44,871 bases of DNA from Wohlfahrtiimonas larvae_A (GCA_040394195.1 JBEBSR010000018.1:1-44871); one strand, 5' to 3'. Shown: positions 8,384 to 17,809, counted from the stretch's first letter. Numbers and translations: made by a program. The notes: generated by a model from the sequence alone, not told the origin.

Positions 8384-9772
8384 ATGAGTGAATTGAAAGT
8401 TTATAATCCTGCAACAGGTGATCTATTGGCAACTTTGCCAATGGACACTCAGGATGAAATTGTTACAAAGTTAAAATCTGGGCATGATGCATTAGCAGTT
8501 TGGCGTAATACTTCCGCTTATGAGCGTTCTGCTTTGATTTCAAAATGGGCTGATTTGATTATTCAGCATAAAGAATCCATTGCGAAAACAATGACTGAAG
8601 AAAATGGTAAGCCTTATAAAGAATCATTGGGTGAAGTCGCTTATGCTGTGAGTTATTTAACTTGGTATGCAGAAGAAGCGAAGCGTATTTACGGTCGTAC
8701 AATTCCAGCGGGTTCAACAAACAAACGTATTGTTGTAACGCGTCAAGGTGTTGGTTTAGTGGCAGCGATTACGCCATGGAACTTTCCAGCGGCGATGATG
8801 ACACGTAAAGCTGGTCCTGCATTGGCAGCAGGTTGTACATTTATTGTGAAACCAGCGGAAGATACGCCATTAACGATGATTCGTTTGGTGGAATTAGCAC
8901 ACGAAGCTGGCATCCCAAAAGATGTGGTGCAATGTGTGATTGGTGAAGGTGCTAAAGTTGGTCCTGTATTCACGGAAAGCAAATATGTGCGCAAAATTAC
9001 TTTCACAGGTTCAACGCCAGTAGGTAAACGCTTAATCAGTGAAAGCTCTAATACTGTGAAACACGTTTCTATGGAATTGGGTGGACATGCGCCATTCATC
9101 ATCTGTGAAGATGCGGATATTGATTTTGTGATTGGGCAAGCTGTTGCTTCTAAATTCCGTAATGCAGGCCAAACTTGTGTATGTGCGAACCGTTTCATCG
9201 TCCATAAAAATGTATTGGCTGAATTCAGTGAAAAATTTGCTACAGCAGCTAAAGCATTAAAAATTGGCAATGGTATGGATGAAAGCACAGATATTGGTCC
9301 TTTGATCAATAAAAAAGGCTTTGATAAAGTTGCTGCACAAATTGAAGATGCGAAAGCGAAAGGTGCTTCTGTTTTAGCTGGCGGCAATGTGATTGTGGAT
9401 ACAGAGAAAAATACATTCTTTGTTGAACCAACAGTATTGGGTAATGTGACATTAGATATGGATATTATGTCTGATGAAACTTTTGGTCCAGTTGCACCAA
9501 TTATTAGCTTTGAATCCATTGATGAAGCACTGGAAATTGCAAATGGTACACCATTTGGGTTGGCAGCTTATTATTTCACGAATAATTACAAAACTGGTAT
9601 TTATCTACAAGATAATTTAGATTTTGGCATTATTGGGTGGAATGATGGCCTACCAAGTGCAGCGCAAGTGCCATTTGGCGGCTTTAAAGAAAGTGGTTTA
9701 GGCCGTGAAGGTGGTATTGAAGGTATTGAGCCTTACTTAGAAACTAAATATTTATCGATCGGTAATTTGTAA
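8384..9772 (+). CDS. gabD: Succinate-semialdehyde dehydrogenase GabD
   Basis: GabD oxidises succinate semialdehyde to succinate with NAD(P)+, completing GABA breakdown into the TCA cycle. The protein has 462 residues, slightly shorter than E. coli GabD. Aldehyde dehydrogenase motifs are present: ITPWNFP (129-135), FTGSTPVGK (207-215), the general base Glu231 in MELGGHAPF and the nucleophile Cys265 in NAGQTCVCANRF. The neighbouring Cys267 could form the redox-switch disulfide reported for E. coli-type SSADH. AAGGATT acts as Shine-Dalgarno. A strong terminator follows at 9786, so this is the last gene of the cluster. Confidence 0.94.
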   Translation: MSELKVYNPATGDLLATLPMDTQDEIVTKLKSGHDALAVWRNTSAYERSALISKWADLIIQHKESIAKTMTEENGKPYKESLGEVAYAVSYLTWYAEEAKRIYGRTIPAGSTNKRIVVTRQGVGLVAAITPWNFPAAMMTRKAGPALAAGCTFIVKPAEDTPLTMIRLVELAHEAGIPKDVVQCVIGEGAKVGPVFTESKYVRKITFTGSTPVGKRLISESSNTVKHVSMELGGHAPFIICEDADIDFVIGQAVASKFRNAGQTCVCANRFIVHKNVLAEFSEKFATAAKALKIGNGMDESTDIGPLINKKGFDKVAAQIEDAKAKGASVLAGGNVIVDTEKNTFFVEPTVLGNVTLDMDIMSDETFGPVAPIISFESIDEALEIANGTPFGLAAYYFTNNYKTGIYLQDNLDFGIIGWNDGLPSAAQVPFGGFKESGLGREGGIEGIEPYLETKYLSIGNL

Positions 9773-9785
9773 AACTTCCGTCAAG

Positions 9786-9822
9786 AAAGCGCCGTACATT
9801 TTATGATGTATGGCGCTTTTTT
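9786..9822 (+). terminator. Rho-independent terminator after gabD
   Basis: AAAGCGCC and GGCGCTTT form a GC-rich base, extended by near-complementary GTACAT and ATGTAT, and six T follow on the + strand. It starts 14 bp after gabD. On the other strand a weaker T tract follows, so it may also help end holC. Confidence 0.88.
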
Positions 9823-9855
9823 ATATTACAGCGCAAAATATATATTGCAGAGTGA

Positions 9856-10287
9856 TTATAATTTAATTGTTTTAGGCTCGATGCCATTTTGGCGATAGAA
9901 TTTAAAGCGCTCACGGCCACGTTCTAAATAGCTTGGTTCACTGTATAGAATTTCAATGATTCGATTATATTGATTGAAGTTTTCAGGTACTTGATCTGCT
10001 AGCTGAATTAGTAAGTCTTTTTTGGGTAAACTAGGCTCAAAGCTAGCTAAAATAATTGGATCGATATCATCAATTTCTTCATCATTAGTAACTAGAACAT
10101 GAGGAATAAAACTAGTCTCAGAAAATGACCATAAATAATCGTCAATGGGTTGTAAAATTTGAGGATGATTGCTGTGGATCAGTACTTGGTTTTCTGCTTC
10201 ATGAGCTTTGACTGTCAATTGCACAATTGTTTTATAAAAGTCTTTGATATTACTGCTTTCTAACACATAAAAAGATACGTTTGGCAT
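9856..10287 (-). CDS. holC: DNA polymerase III subunit chi (HolC)
   Basis: Chi joins the clamp-loader complex through psi and binds single-stranded DNA-binding protein at the replication fork. The protein has 143 residues, the usual size. The start PNVSFYVLESSN, the KAHEAENQVLIHS segment (chi proteins have a conserved KA...G..VLI region here), the W-containing DDYLWSF and the FIPH motif match HolC. The frame begins 113 bp from the divergent tgt start. A holD gene is not seen here. There is no sign of truncation. Confidence 0.9.
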   Translation of the reverse strand: MPNVSFYVLESSNIKDFYKTIVQLTVKAHEAENQVLIHSNHPQILQPIDDYLWSFSETSFIPHVLVTNDEEIDDIDPIILASFEPSLPKKDLLIQLADQVPENFNQYNRIIEILYSEPSYLERGRERFKFYRQNGIEPKTIKL

Positions 10288-10400
10288 AATTCATTCGCAA
10301 AATAAAAGCATTGTATGAAGTTTTTCTGAAAAAATCAGGATTAAAGGTTAAAATCCACGGTTTATATTTATTCCTATTGTAGATTAGGACATTAGAATTC

Positions 10401-11510
10401 ATGAAATTTTCATTATTATCGACAGATGGCAATGCTCGCCGTGGTCGATTGACATTTGAAAGAGGTGTTGTTGAAACGCCAATCTTTATGCCAGTAGGCA
10501 CAATTGCTACTGTTAAAGGCTTAACGCCAAAGAATTTATTAGAAGCCAATGCTCAAATTATTTTGGGTAATACATTTCATTTGTGGTTGCGCCCTGGTTT
10601 GGATGTGATCAATGCACATGGTGATCTACATGATTTCATGAAATGGGATAAACCAATCTTAACGGATTCAGGTGGTTTCCAAGTATTCTCATTGGCAGAG
10701 CTCCGTAAAATCACTGAAGAAGGTGTAACGTTTAGATCTCCTTTTGATGGTCGTAAATGCTTTTTAGATCCTGAAACATCGATGGATATCCAACGTCGTT
10801 TAGGCTCTGATATTGTAATGGCATTCGATGAATGTACACCATATCCTGCGGATTATGAGACTGCTCGTAAATCGATGGAAATGTCTATGCGCTGGGCGAA
10901 ACGCTCTAAAGATGCATTTGAAGGTAATCCGAATGCGCTATTCGGGATCATTCAAGGCGGTATGCATGAAGAGTTGAGAACGCGTTCGATTGAAGCATTG
11001 TTGGATATCGATTTCCACGGTTATGCTGTGGGCGGTTTAGCTGTTGGTGAGCCAATGGAAGAGCGCCATCGTATTTTGGAACATTTAACACCACAAATGC
11101 GTGCGGATAAGCCACGTTATTTGATGGGTGTTGGTAAACCTGAAGATTTAATCGAAGGCGTTGAACGTGGTATTGATATGTTTGACTGCGTAATGCCAAC
11201 ACGTAACGCACGCAATGGTCATTTGTTTACACGTTTTGGCGATGTTCGTATTCGTAATGAGAAATATAAGTTTGATACCAATCCAGTGGATTCAAGCTGT
11301 ACATGTTATACATGCCAAAACTTCTCACGCAGCTATTTGCGTCACTTAGATAAAACGAAAGAAATTTTGGGCGCACATTTAAATAGTATTCATAATATTC
11401 ATTATTATTTACAATTGATGCAAGAAGTTCGTGATAGTTTGGATGCAGGTAAATTCCAGGAATTTAAACGCAAGTTCTATAGCGATCGCCAAACCCTTTC
11501 AAAGGATTAA
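10401..11510 (+). CDS. tgt: Queuine tRNA-ribosyltransferase (Tgt)
   Basis: Tgt replaces guanine 34 with preQ1 in tRNAs for Asn, Asp, His and Tyr. The protein has 369 residues (E. coli 375). Asp89 in LTDSGGFQVFSL is the general base, and Asp262 in MFDCVMPTRNARNG is the nucleophile. The zinc site is Cys300, Cys302, Cys305 and His331 (CTCYTC plus a later His). The stop is followed immediately by lptF. No yajC-secDF genes are next to it, although these commonly accompany tgt in gammaproteobacteria. The Shine-Dalgarno is weak. Confidence 0.97.
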   Translation: MKFSLLSTDGNARRGRLTFERGVVETPIFMPVGTIATVKGLTPKNLLEANAQIILGNTFHLWLRPGLDVINAHGDLHDFMKWDKPILTDSGGFQVFSLAELRKITEEGVTFRSPFDGRKCFLDPETSMDIQRRLGSDIVMAFDECTPYPADYETARKSMEMSMRWAKRSKDAFEGNPNALFGIIQGGMHEELRTRSIEALLDIDFHGYAVGGLAVGEPMEERHRILEHLTPQMRADKPRYLMGVGKPEDLIEGVERGIDMFDCVMPTRNARNGHLFTRFGDVRIRNEKYKFDTNPVDSSCTCYTCQNFSRSYLRHLDKTKEILGAHLNSIHNIHYYLQLMQEVRDSLDAGKFQEFKRKFYSDRQTLSKD

Positions 11511-11513
11511 TTG

Positions 11514-12578
11514 ATGCGCATTATCCGCCATTATATTTCACGTGAAATATTATTTACTTTTAGTGCTACGTTAATAGTTTTGCTAGCAATTTTGCTAGTA
11601 CAACGATTGGCGTTGTTATTAACAGAAGTGATTAATGGCGGAATCTCTCCCAATGTCATCTTGTCGATGATTGGGATACAGATTTTACGATTTGTTGCAG
11701 AGTTAGTACCATTAAGCTTTTTGTTGGCATCCATTGCTGCATTTGGGCGTTTGTATAAAGATTCAGAAATGACGGCAATGTTTGCTTTGGGTATGCCATT
11801 GTCAACGTTGTATCGTCTTCTGTTACAGATGGCAATACCATTTGCAGCGATTTTGTTATTGCTGAACTTTTTCTTGATACCACATTTCTCCCTACGTTTT
11901 CATGATATTCAACAGCAAGCAAGGGCGGAAGCGCAGTTAACATTAGTTAAGGCGGGTACTTTTAAAGAATTATCCCGTGGCAAAAATATTGTCTATGCAC
12001 GTGAAATATCTGATAGCCAACAAGAAATTAAAGATGTATTCATCAAAACATTAGGTAATGAAGGTGAATATTCAATCACCTTGGCTAAAACTGGCCGACA
12101 AGAAGTCGAACCACAAACTGGTGTGAGATTTCTAGTTTTGAAAGAAGGTAAGCGCTATACATTTGCCAAGAATGGCTCTGTAGATATTTTAGATTACCAA
12201 GAAATTGTTTTGCGTTTAGATAGCAATGCAGAGCAAGTTGTGCCAAAGATGGCAGCATTTTCAACGTCTGAAATTACTAGCCAATTAGGCAATGTGCTAT
12301 ATCAGAGAGAATTTGAAAGAAGATTATCATCAGCCATTAGTTTATTAGTTATTGTCTTGATGATTCCAGCATTAGCTCATTCAGGGCCAAGGCAAGGGCG
12401 ATTTGGCAATTTATTGGCGGCAATTTTTATCTATGTCATCTACTTTAATTTATTAAATCTTGCCCAAACATGGATGAGAAAAGGCATTACGCCATATTGG
12501 TTAGGATTATGGTGGGTGCATGTTGTAATGTTAACGATTGCAGCTGTGATTGCATATCGATTCAGTAAGCGGATGTAA
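11514..12578 (+). CDS. lptF: LPS export ABC transporter permease LptF
   Basis: LptF is one of two permeases of the LptB2FG complex that extracts LPS from the inner membrane and feeds it to the LptC-A-DE bridge. The protein has 354 residues with the family layout: three N-terminal helices (about 12-125), a periplasmic beta-jellyroll domain (about 130-250) and three C-terminal helices. The opening RIIRHYISREIL and the late LLVIVLMIPALAHSGPRQGRFGNLL match LptF. The frame could start at TTG 11511, but ATG 11514 has an AAGG at good spacing and is preferred. It is three bases after tgt and overlaps lptG by one base. Confidence 0.95.
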   Translation: MRIIRHYISREILFTFSATLIVLLAILLVQRLALLLTEVINGGISPNVILSMIGIQILRFVAELVPLSFLLASIAAFGRLYKDSEMTAMFALGMPLSTLYRLLLQMAIPFAAILLLLNFFLIPHFSLRFHDIQQQARAEAQLTLVKAGTFKELSRGKNIVYAREISDSQQEIKDVFIKTLGNEGEYSITLAKTGRQEVEPQTGVRFLVLKEGKRYTFAKNGSVDILDYQEIVLRLDSNAEQVVPKMAAFSTSEITSQLGNVLYQREFERRLSSAISLLVIVLMIPALAHSGPRQGRFGNLLAAIFIYVIYFNLLNLAQTWMRKGITPYWLGLWWVHVVMLTIAAVIAYRFSKRM

Positions 12579-13636
12579 TGATGATAAAAATAGATCGCTA
12601 TATTTTATGGACAACTTTCATCACGGTGATTGGTAGCTTAGTATTGCTATCGATCATTGAGACATTTTTTACATTCTTGAATGAATTGGGTGATGTGGGG
12701 CAAGAGAACTACAAAGTTTCAGATGTTTTGCTATATCTTTTATATGATTTGCCTGTTCGCTTGAATCGAATGATTCCTATGGGGCTTTTATTAGGGATTT
12801 TGATTGGATTAGGGCAGTTGGCATCCACCAATGAATTAACCGTAATGCGTGCGGCTACTTTAAGCAAATTCCGCATATTGCGCGGTGCGATTTTTACAGT
12901 CATTATCATGAGTATTTTCTCAGTATTTTTGAGCGAAGTCGTGATTCCTAAAAGTTCTGTACAGGCTGAAATTTATCAAAATAAGCAAAGCAATAAAGCA
13001 GTTGTACAAGATGGTTTCTGGGCGATTTCTAATGCAGAAATTTTGAATGTATCAGCAATTCATGATGGTAATCTCAAAAATATTACAATGTTTGATATTG
13101 AAGGGCAGACAATCAAAAATATCATTCAAGCGCCAGATGCTCGCTTGGATCGAAAAGATTGGATCATGCCAGAAATTCAAAAGATAACTTTTGAAGATGA
13201 AGTGATTGTTCATTCCTCTGAATCTAATATTGTTGTGCCAAATTTGATTGATAAACGTATTTTGGATGCGTTGATTGCAAAACCTGAGAACTTATCCATT
13301 AAAAACCTATGGCGTTTTATTCGCTATATGGAAAATAATGGTTTGGATAGTTCTGAATATCGATTGGCGCTGTGGACAAAAATTTTTAGCCCTTTGATGA
13401 ACTTTGTGATGCTCGTAATTGTTGCACCACTGATCTTCTCACAAAATCGCCAAGGTAATTTAGGTATGCGAATCTTCTTGGGCATTATGATTGGTTTAGT
13501 GATTTATCTTGCCACACGAATTTTGAGTCATACTATTTTAATTTTCGGTTATCCACCAATGGTAGGTGCAATTTTGCCTATTGTCGTTGCGCTAGTTATT
13601 GCCTTTATATTATTTAAATTTGTGGCATCCAAATAA
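12578..13636 (+). CDS. lptG: LPS export ABC transporter permease LptG
   Basis: LptG is the partner of LptF in the LPS exporter. The protein has 352 residues with the same 3+3 helix layout around a periplasmic jellyroll. The start KIDRYILWTTFITVIGSLVLL, the ATNELTVMRAA coupling segment (contacts LptB) and the C-terminal NRQGNLGMRIFLGIMIGLVIYL are typical. The ATG at 12578 shares its A with the lptF stop, showing translational coupling; a second ATG follows directly. lptB, lptA and lptC are not in the window. Confidence 0.95.
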   Translation: MMIKIDRYILWTTFITVIGSLVLLSIIETFFTFLNELGDVGQENYKVSDVLLYLLYDLPVRLNRMIPMGLLLGILIGLGQLASTNELTVMRAATLSKFRILRGAIFTVIIMSIFSVFLSEVVIPKSSVQAEIYQNKQSNKAVVQDGFWAISNAEILNVSAIHDGNLKNITMFDIEGQTIKNIIQAPDARLDRKDWIMPEIQKITFEDEVIVHSSESNIVVPNLIDKRILDALIAKPENLSIKNLWRFIRYMENNGLDSSEYRLALWTKIFSPLMNFVMLVIVAPLIFSQNRQGNLGMRIFLGIMIGLVIYLATRILSHTILIFGYPPMVGAILPIVVALVIAFILFKFVASK

Positions 13637-13664
13637 AATTTAATCGCTGTCATAAGGGATTAAG

Positions 13665-14606
13665 ATGAAAAAGAATAATAAACAAAAAGTTATCGAAGGC
13701 ATTAGAAAAAGATCACAGATTATAGCAATATTATCTGTAATCGCACTTACATTGGGCCAATTTGGGAAAATATATTGGATCTTTGATTTATTCAGCCATT
13801 TCACTTGGTTATATCTGATTGGCTCAGCTATTGGTATTTTTGTTTTTAAAAGAATCATCATCAAAGCATTTTTCTGTGTAATGGCTTTGGGTCTATTATA
13901 TATTTCCATTAAACCAATATATTTTGTGCCATCTAGGCAGTATGCACCACAAAATCAAGTCAATTTAATAAGTTATAATTTAAGCTTTGATCATACTGAT
14001 AAAATGAGAGAGTTAATAAAACTAGAAGGTGAAACGTATGATCCCAATTTAATTTTATTTGCGATTGAGTATGGCTCTGAATGGGATGAGGTTTTTAAAT
14101 TAAAACATAAAGATTTATACCAATGTGGAAAAGTGGATGATTCTCCTTTTGGTTTGGCATTATATAGTCCATTAAAACTTGATAGTTGTGAAGTGTTATA
14201 TCTAATTGATGGATTAAAGCAATATCCTTATATTCGTGCAGAACACAAAGGATTAGTTATTTATGGTATTCATCCGCCACCGCCAATTAATCCTGAATTA
14301 GCAAATATTAGGGATGAAAGCCTAATGAATCTTGCAGTGCAAATAGGTAATGAAAAATCAGATGCTGTCATTGTGATGGGTGATTTCAATATTTCTCCAT
14401 ACTCACCAATTTTCAAAGATTTTATTAGTGCAGCGAGAGTATTTGAAACCAAAAATAGATTAATTCCAACGTGGTCATTGGGATTGATTAATATTGATCA
14501 TATTTTGGTGAGAAATTTAGAATTTACAGAAATAGGCGGTAGCAGAATAGGTTGGTGGCGAGGATCAGATCATCGCCCGATATTTATGAATTATCGATAT
14601 TATTAA
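13665..14606 (+). CDS. Membrane-anchored endonuclease/exonuclease/phosphatase (EEP) family protein
   Basis: The protein has 313 residues. Two or three hydrophobic helices (about 18-33, 47-60, 67-84) are followed by an EEP domain from about 98. Probable catalytic residues are Asn105 (SYNLSF), Glu135 (FAIEYGS), His203 (YGIHPPPP), Asp240 and Asn242 (VMGDFN), Asp278-His279 and the terminal SDH at 301-303. All the usual metal and phosphate positions are present, so it should be active. The family splits phosphodiesters or phosphate esters in nucleic acids, lipids or sugars; the substrate here is unknown. The catalytic domain may face the periplasm, but topology is inferred. AAGGGAT precedes the ATG, and it follows lptG by 28 bp. 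Confidence 0.85.
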   Translation: MKKNNKQKVIEGIRKRSQIIAILSVIALTLGQFGKIYWIFDLFSHFTWLYLIGSAIGIFVFKRIIIKAFFCVMALGLLYISIKPIYFVPSRQYAPQNQVNLISYNLSFDHTDKMRELIKLEGETYDPNLILFAIEYGSEWDEVFKLKHKDLYQCGKVDDSPFGLALYSPLKLDSCEVLYLIDGLKQYPYIRAEHKGLVIYGIHPPPPINPELANIRDESLMNLAVQIGNEKSDAVIVMGDFNISPYSPIFKDFISAARVFETKNRLIPTWSLGLINIDHILVRNLEFTEIGGSRIGWWRGSDHRPIFMNYRYY

Positions 14607-14624
14607 TAATCAACCTATAGAAAA

Positions 14625-14885
14625 TTATTTATCTCGTTTTTTGTCACTCCACAATGCCATTTTTTGTTCAATTGTGAGTTCACCTTTATTTTTTTTTCTG
14701 AGTATATACAAAAGGATGGTGAATATTGGAAAAATCACTCTAGCATATGGATATAAAGGTGAGTTGATATATAAAAATGGTAGTCTACTAGTTGGCACTT
14801 CGCTTGGAAAGAAAATTAGCATAATACTGATGATGAACGACATCACTAATAAGCCTTCTATCACAACTCTTTGTTTACCATCCAT
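14625..14885 (-). CDS. Small two-helix membrane protein, unknown
   Basis: The frame gives 86 residues with two likely membrane helices (about 8-26 and 50-63), followed by a basic, charged C-terminus (RKKNKGELTIEQ). The amino-acid make-up is protein-like, more so than the opposite-strand frame at 14641-14907, which I take as a shadow. The Shine-Dalgarno is weak, so the start is unsure. It converges on the EEP gene and lies downstream of argG beyond a terminator, so it needs its own promoter. I do not recognise a family. Confidence 0.5.
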   Translation of the reverse strand: MDGKQRVVIEGLLVMSFIISIMLIFFPSEVPTSRLPFLYINSPLYPYARVIFPIFTILLYILRKKNKGELTIEQKMALWSDKKRDK

Positions 14886-15000
14886 GAGATTATATCCAAT
14901 GTATTAATAATTTTACATATTATAGCGCCTATCTAATAAACCGTGATTGATAAATATATGATTATGATTTAGGTTATAGGAATATTATTTGCATCAATAA

Positions 15001-15027
15001 AAAAAACCTGCCGAAGCAGGTTTTTTT
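15001..15027 (-). terminator. Rho-independent terminator of argG (bidirectional)
   Basis: The stem AAAAAACCTGC/GCAGGTTTTTT encloses CGAA on the + strand, which is a UUCG tetraloop closed by C-G in the argG (- strand) transcript, an especially stable loop. Runs of A and T on both sides allow termination both ways. Confidence 0.9.
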
Positions 15028-15045
15028 GAAGCTAATCATCAGCAA

Positions 15046-16254
15046 CTATTTTGCTTTACGCTTAGCAGCTGTACGTAAACGCAATGCATTCAATTTAATG
15101 AAACCACTTGCATCTTTCTGATCGTATGCACCAGCATCATCTTCGAATGTTGCAATGCTTTCATCAAATAATGATTCATCTGATTTACGGCCAACAACGA
15201 TTACGTTGCCTTTGTACAATTTCAAACGCACAACGCCTGAAACGTGCTCTTGTGATTTGTCGATCGCTGCTTGTAACATTTCACGCTCTGGGCTCCACCA
15301 GTAACCATTGTAGATTAATGAAGCATAACGAGGCATCATTTCATCTTTCAAGTGAGCAGCTTCACGATCTAAAGTGATAGATTCGATTGCACGGTGAGCT
15401 TTCAAAATTACTGTGCCTGCTGGAGTTTCGTAGCAACCACGGGCTTTCATACCAACGTAACGGTTTTCAACGATGTCAACACGGCCAACACCATTAGCGC
15501 CACCAATTTTATTTAATTCAGCCATTACAGTTGCAGGAGATTTAGCAACGCCATCGATCGCTACAACATCACCTTTTTCGAATGTTAATTCGATATAAGT
15601 TGCTTCGTTTGGAGCTTCTTCAGGAGAAACAGTCCAACGCCACATATCAGCTTCTGGCTCAGCCCATGGATCTTCCAATACCAAACCTTCATAAGAGATA
15701 TGTAATAAGTTAGCATCCATTGAGTATGGAGATTTTTTACCACCACGATCAATAGAGATGTTGTTTTGTTCAGCGTAGTTCAGCAATTTTTCACGAGACA
15801 TTAAATCCCATTCACGCCAAGGCGCGATCACTTTAACGTCTGGTTTCAATGCATATGCGCCTAATTCAAAACGAACTTGGTCGTTGCCTTTACCTGTTGC
15901 GCCGTGAGAAATCGCATCTGCATTTGTTTCATTAGCAATTTCAATCAAACGCTTTGCAATCAATGGGCGAGCGATAGAAGTACCTAATAAGTACTCGCCT
16001 TCATAGATTGTGTTTGCACGGAACATTGGGAAAATGAAATCACGTGCAAATTCTTCACGTAAATCATCGATATAAATTTCTTTAACGCCCATTGCTTGTG
16101 CTTTAGCACGCGCAGGTTCAACTTCTTCACCTTGGCCTAAATCAGCTGTGAATGTTACAACTTCACAGTTATATTCATCTTGTAACCATTTTAGGATTAC
16201 AGATGTATCTAAGCCGCCAGAATAGGCTAGAACAACCTTATTCACTTTACTCAT
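15046..16254 (-). CDS. argG: Argininosuccinate synthase
   Basis: ArgG joins citrulline and aspartate with ATP to make argininosuccinate, the next-to-last step of arginine synthesis. The protein has 402 residues, the usual size of the short ArgG form. The N-type ATP pyrophosphatase loop AYSGGLDTS is at 10-18, and ATGKGNDQVRFE and the KSPYSMDANLLH segment are typical. TAGGAGA serves as Shine-Dalgarno. It lies 23 bp downstream of trkA on the same strand, so read-through is possible, although the two are functionally unrelated. argH is not in the window. Confidence 0.97.
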   Translation of the reverse strand: MSKVNKVVLAYSGGLDTSVILKWLQDEYNCEVVTFTADLGQGEEVEPARAKAQAMGVKEIYIDDLREEFARDFIFPMFRANTIYEGEYLLGTSIARPLIAKRLIEIANETNADAISHGATGKGNDQVRFELGAYALKPDVKVIAPWREWDLMSREKLLNYAEQNNISIDRGGKKSPYSMDANLLHISYEGLVLEDPWAEPEADMWRWTVSPEEAPNEATYIELTFEKGDVVAIDGVAKSPATVMAELNKIGGANGVGRVDIVENRYVGMKARGCYETPAGTVILKAHRAIESITLDREAAHLKDEMMPRYASLIYNGYWWSPEREMLQAAIDKSQEHVSGVVRLKLYKGNVIVVGRKSDESLFDESIATFEDDAGAYDQKDASGFIKLNALRLRTAAKRKAK

Positions 16255-16277
16255 TAATAAACTCTCCTACTGACATG

Positions 16278-17666
16278 TTAATCATTATTACCTTTGATTT
16301 GGCAAAGGAATTCCAAATCAGGAATGCTTTGCTTATTTGAAATGAAGAAGATCATGTGGTCATTTTCTTCTATCACTGAAGTTCTGTGGGATACGATAAC
16401 TTGTTGACGACGAATGATACCAGCCAAAGTAATACCTTCTGGCCAATCAATTTCATCCACAACGCGCCCAATAATTTTGGATGTTTCTGGTGTGCCATGC
16501 GCCACCAATTCAATGGCTTCTAAATCGCCTGTGCCTAATGAATAGAGCTGTACAACATCACCTTTACGAATGTAGGTTAACAATACACCTAATGTCACTT
16601 GTTGTGGCGAGAACGCGATGTCGATGTTGGATTCATTTTCAACTAAGTCAACAAAGGCGCTTCGGTTGATCAATGTGATCACGCGTTTTGCACCTAAGCG
16701 TTTTGCGAGCATGCTTGATAAAATATTTGTTTGTTCATCTTCTGTTACTGCGCAATAAACATCGATTTGATCGATATTTTCTTCATATAACAAAGATTCA
16801 TCTGTACAGTCACCATTCAAAACTAGAGCATTTTTCAAATGGGATGTTAAGCGAGCAGCACTTTTCTTATCGATTTCGATAATTTTAACGCGCAAATCAT
16901 CTTCTAACGCGCTTGCTAAGCGATAACCAATGTTCCCGCCGCCTGCAATCATGACTTTTTTAGCAATTTTTGTGGAAGGACGAATTTCTGCCATAACTAA
17001 TTTTGCATGTTTTTGTGGGCAGAGATAATAAACTTCATCGCCTTCTAGAATAACTGTTTCACCACTGAGTTCTAAAGCTTCATCACCACGGAAAATGGCA
17101 ACGATGCGAACATCGATATTGGGTAAATGATTTGGCAAATCTTTAATGGGTGAACCAACTAAACGGCCACCTTGTTCAGCTTCTGCAGCAACGATTAATA
17201 CACGGCCACGATCAAAGCGTAGAACTTGTTGAGCACCTGGTAAGTGAATAATGTTTTTTAGGCGCTCTTTCACTAATATTTCAGGGCTGATGATGACATC
17301 AATATTGAAAGCTTTTTCTAATTCATGGCCAAAAATATCAGCATATTCAATGTATGATTGAGAGCGAATACGGGCAATTTTTAATCGAACATTGAACAAA
17401 GTGTGAGCCAATTGGCAGGCAATCATATTCACTTCGTCACTTGAGGTTACCGCAATGATAATATCGGTTTCTTTTGCACCAGCTTCGTCTAGGACATGAG
17501 GAAGAGAAGCGCTACCCACAACTGTTCTAATATCATAGCGATCCTGCAGATTCGCTAGCACATTGGCATCCACGTCAACAATTGTTACTTCGTGTTTAGC
17601 TTCTTGTGAAAGAATATTTGCGGCGTTAGAGCCAACCTGTCCTGCGCCTAGAATTAAGATTTTCAT
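16278..17666 (-). CDS. trkA: Trk potassium uptake system NAD-binding protein TrkA
   Basis: TrkA is the cytosolic gating ring of the TrkH/TrkG potassium channel and binds NAD(H) and nucleotides. The protein has 462 residues (E. coli 458) with two RCK repeats. The first Rossmann motif is GAGQVGSNAANILS (7-20), with Asp near 31-33 at the end of strand two; the second is GGGNIGYRLASALE in the middle of the protein. Each is followed by an RCK-C domain. No trkH gene is adjacent. It is the upstream gene of the trkA-argG pair. Confidence 0.96.
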   Translation of the reverse strand: MKILILGAGQVGSNAANILSQEAKHEVTIVDVDANVLANLQDRYDIRTVVGSASLPHVLDEAGAKETDIIIAVTSSDEVNMIACQLAHTLFNVRLKIARIRSQSYIEYADIFGHELEKAFNIDVIISPEILVKERLKNIIHLPGAQQVLRFDRGRVLIVAAEAEQGGRLVGSPIKDLPNHLPNIDVRIVAIFRGDEALELSGETVILEGDEVYYLCPQKHAKLVMAEIRPSTKIAKKVMIAGGGNIGYRLASALEDDLRVKIIEIDKKSAARLTSHLKNALVLNGDCTDESLLYEENIDQIDVYCAVTEDEQTNILSSMLAKRLGAKRVITLINRSAFVDLVENESNIDIAFSPQQVTLGVLLTYIRKGDVVQLYSLGTGDLEAIELVAHGTPETSKIIGRVVDEIDWPEGITLAGIIRRQQVIVSHRTSVIEENDHMIFFISNKQSIPDLEFLCQIKGNND

Positions 17667-17809
17667 ATAAAAGACACAATTTAAAAAGAAAGCAGATCAT
17701 TGTATGGAGTTAAGTTATAGTTTTCAACAAATAATTGATTTTTGCCTACTTCAAATCAATAAGTTTTAGACATAATCGAAAATAATTAATTTTAAATGGC
17801 TATGAATAG

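Noticed and set aside
8743..9519. Long open frame (258 codons) on the - strand inside gabD
   Set aside because: It lies wholly within a clear gabD, has no Shine-Dalgarno and its protein reads as low-complexity S/T/A/P-rich antisense sequence.
10250..10549. Open frame on the - strand across the holC-tgt gap
   Set aside because: It overlaps the 5' ends of two firm genes and has no recognisable protein features.
14641..14907. 88-codon frame on the + strand opposite the small membrane protein
   Set aside because: Its hydrophobic character mirrors the opposite strand; the - strand frame has a more natural composition and charged tail. Only one is likely real.
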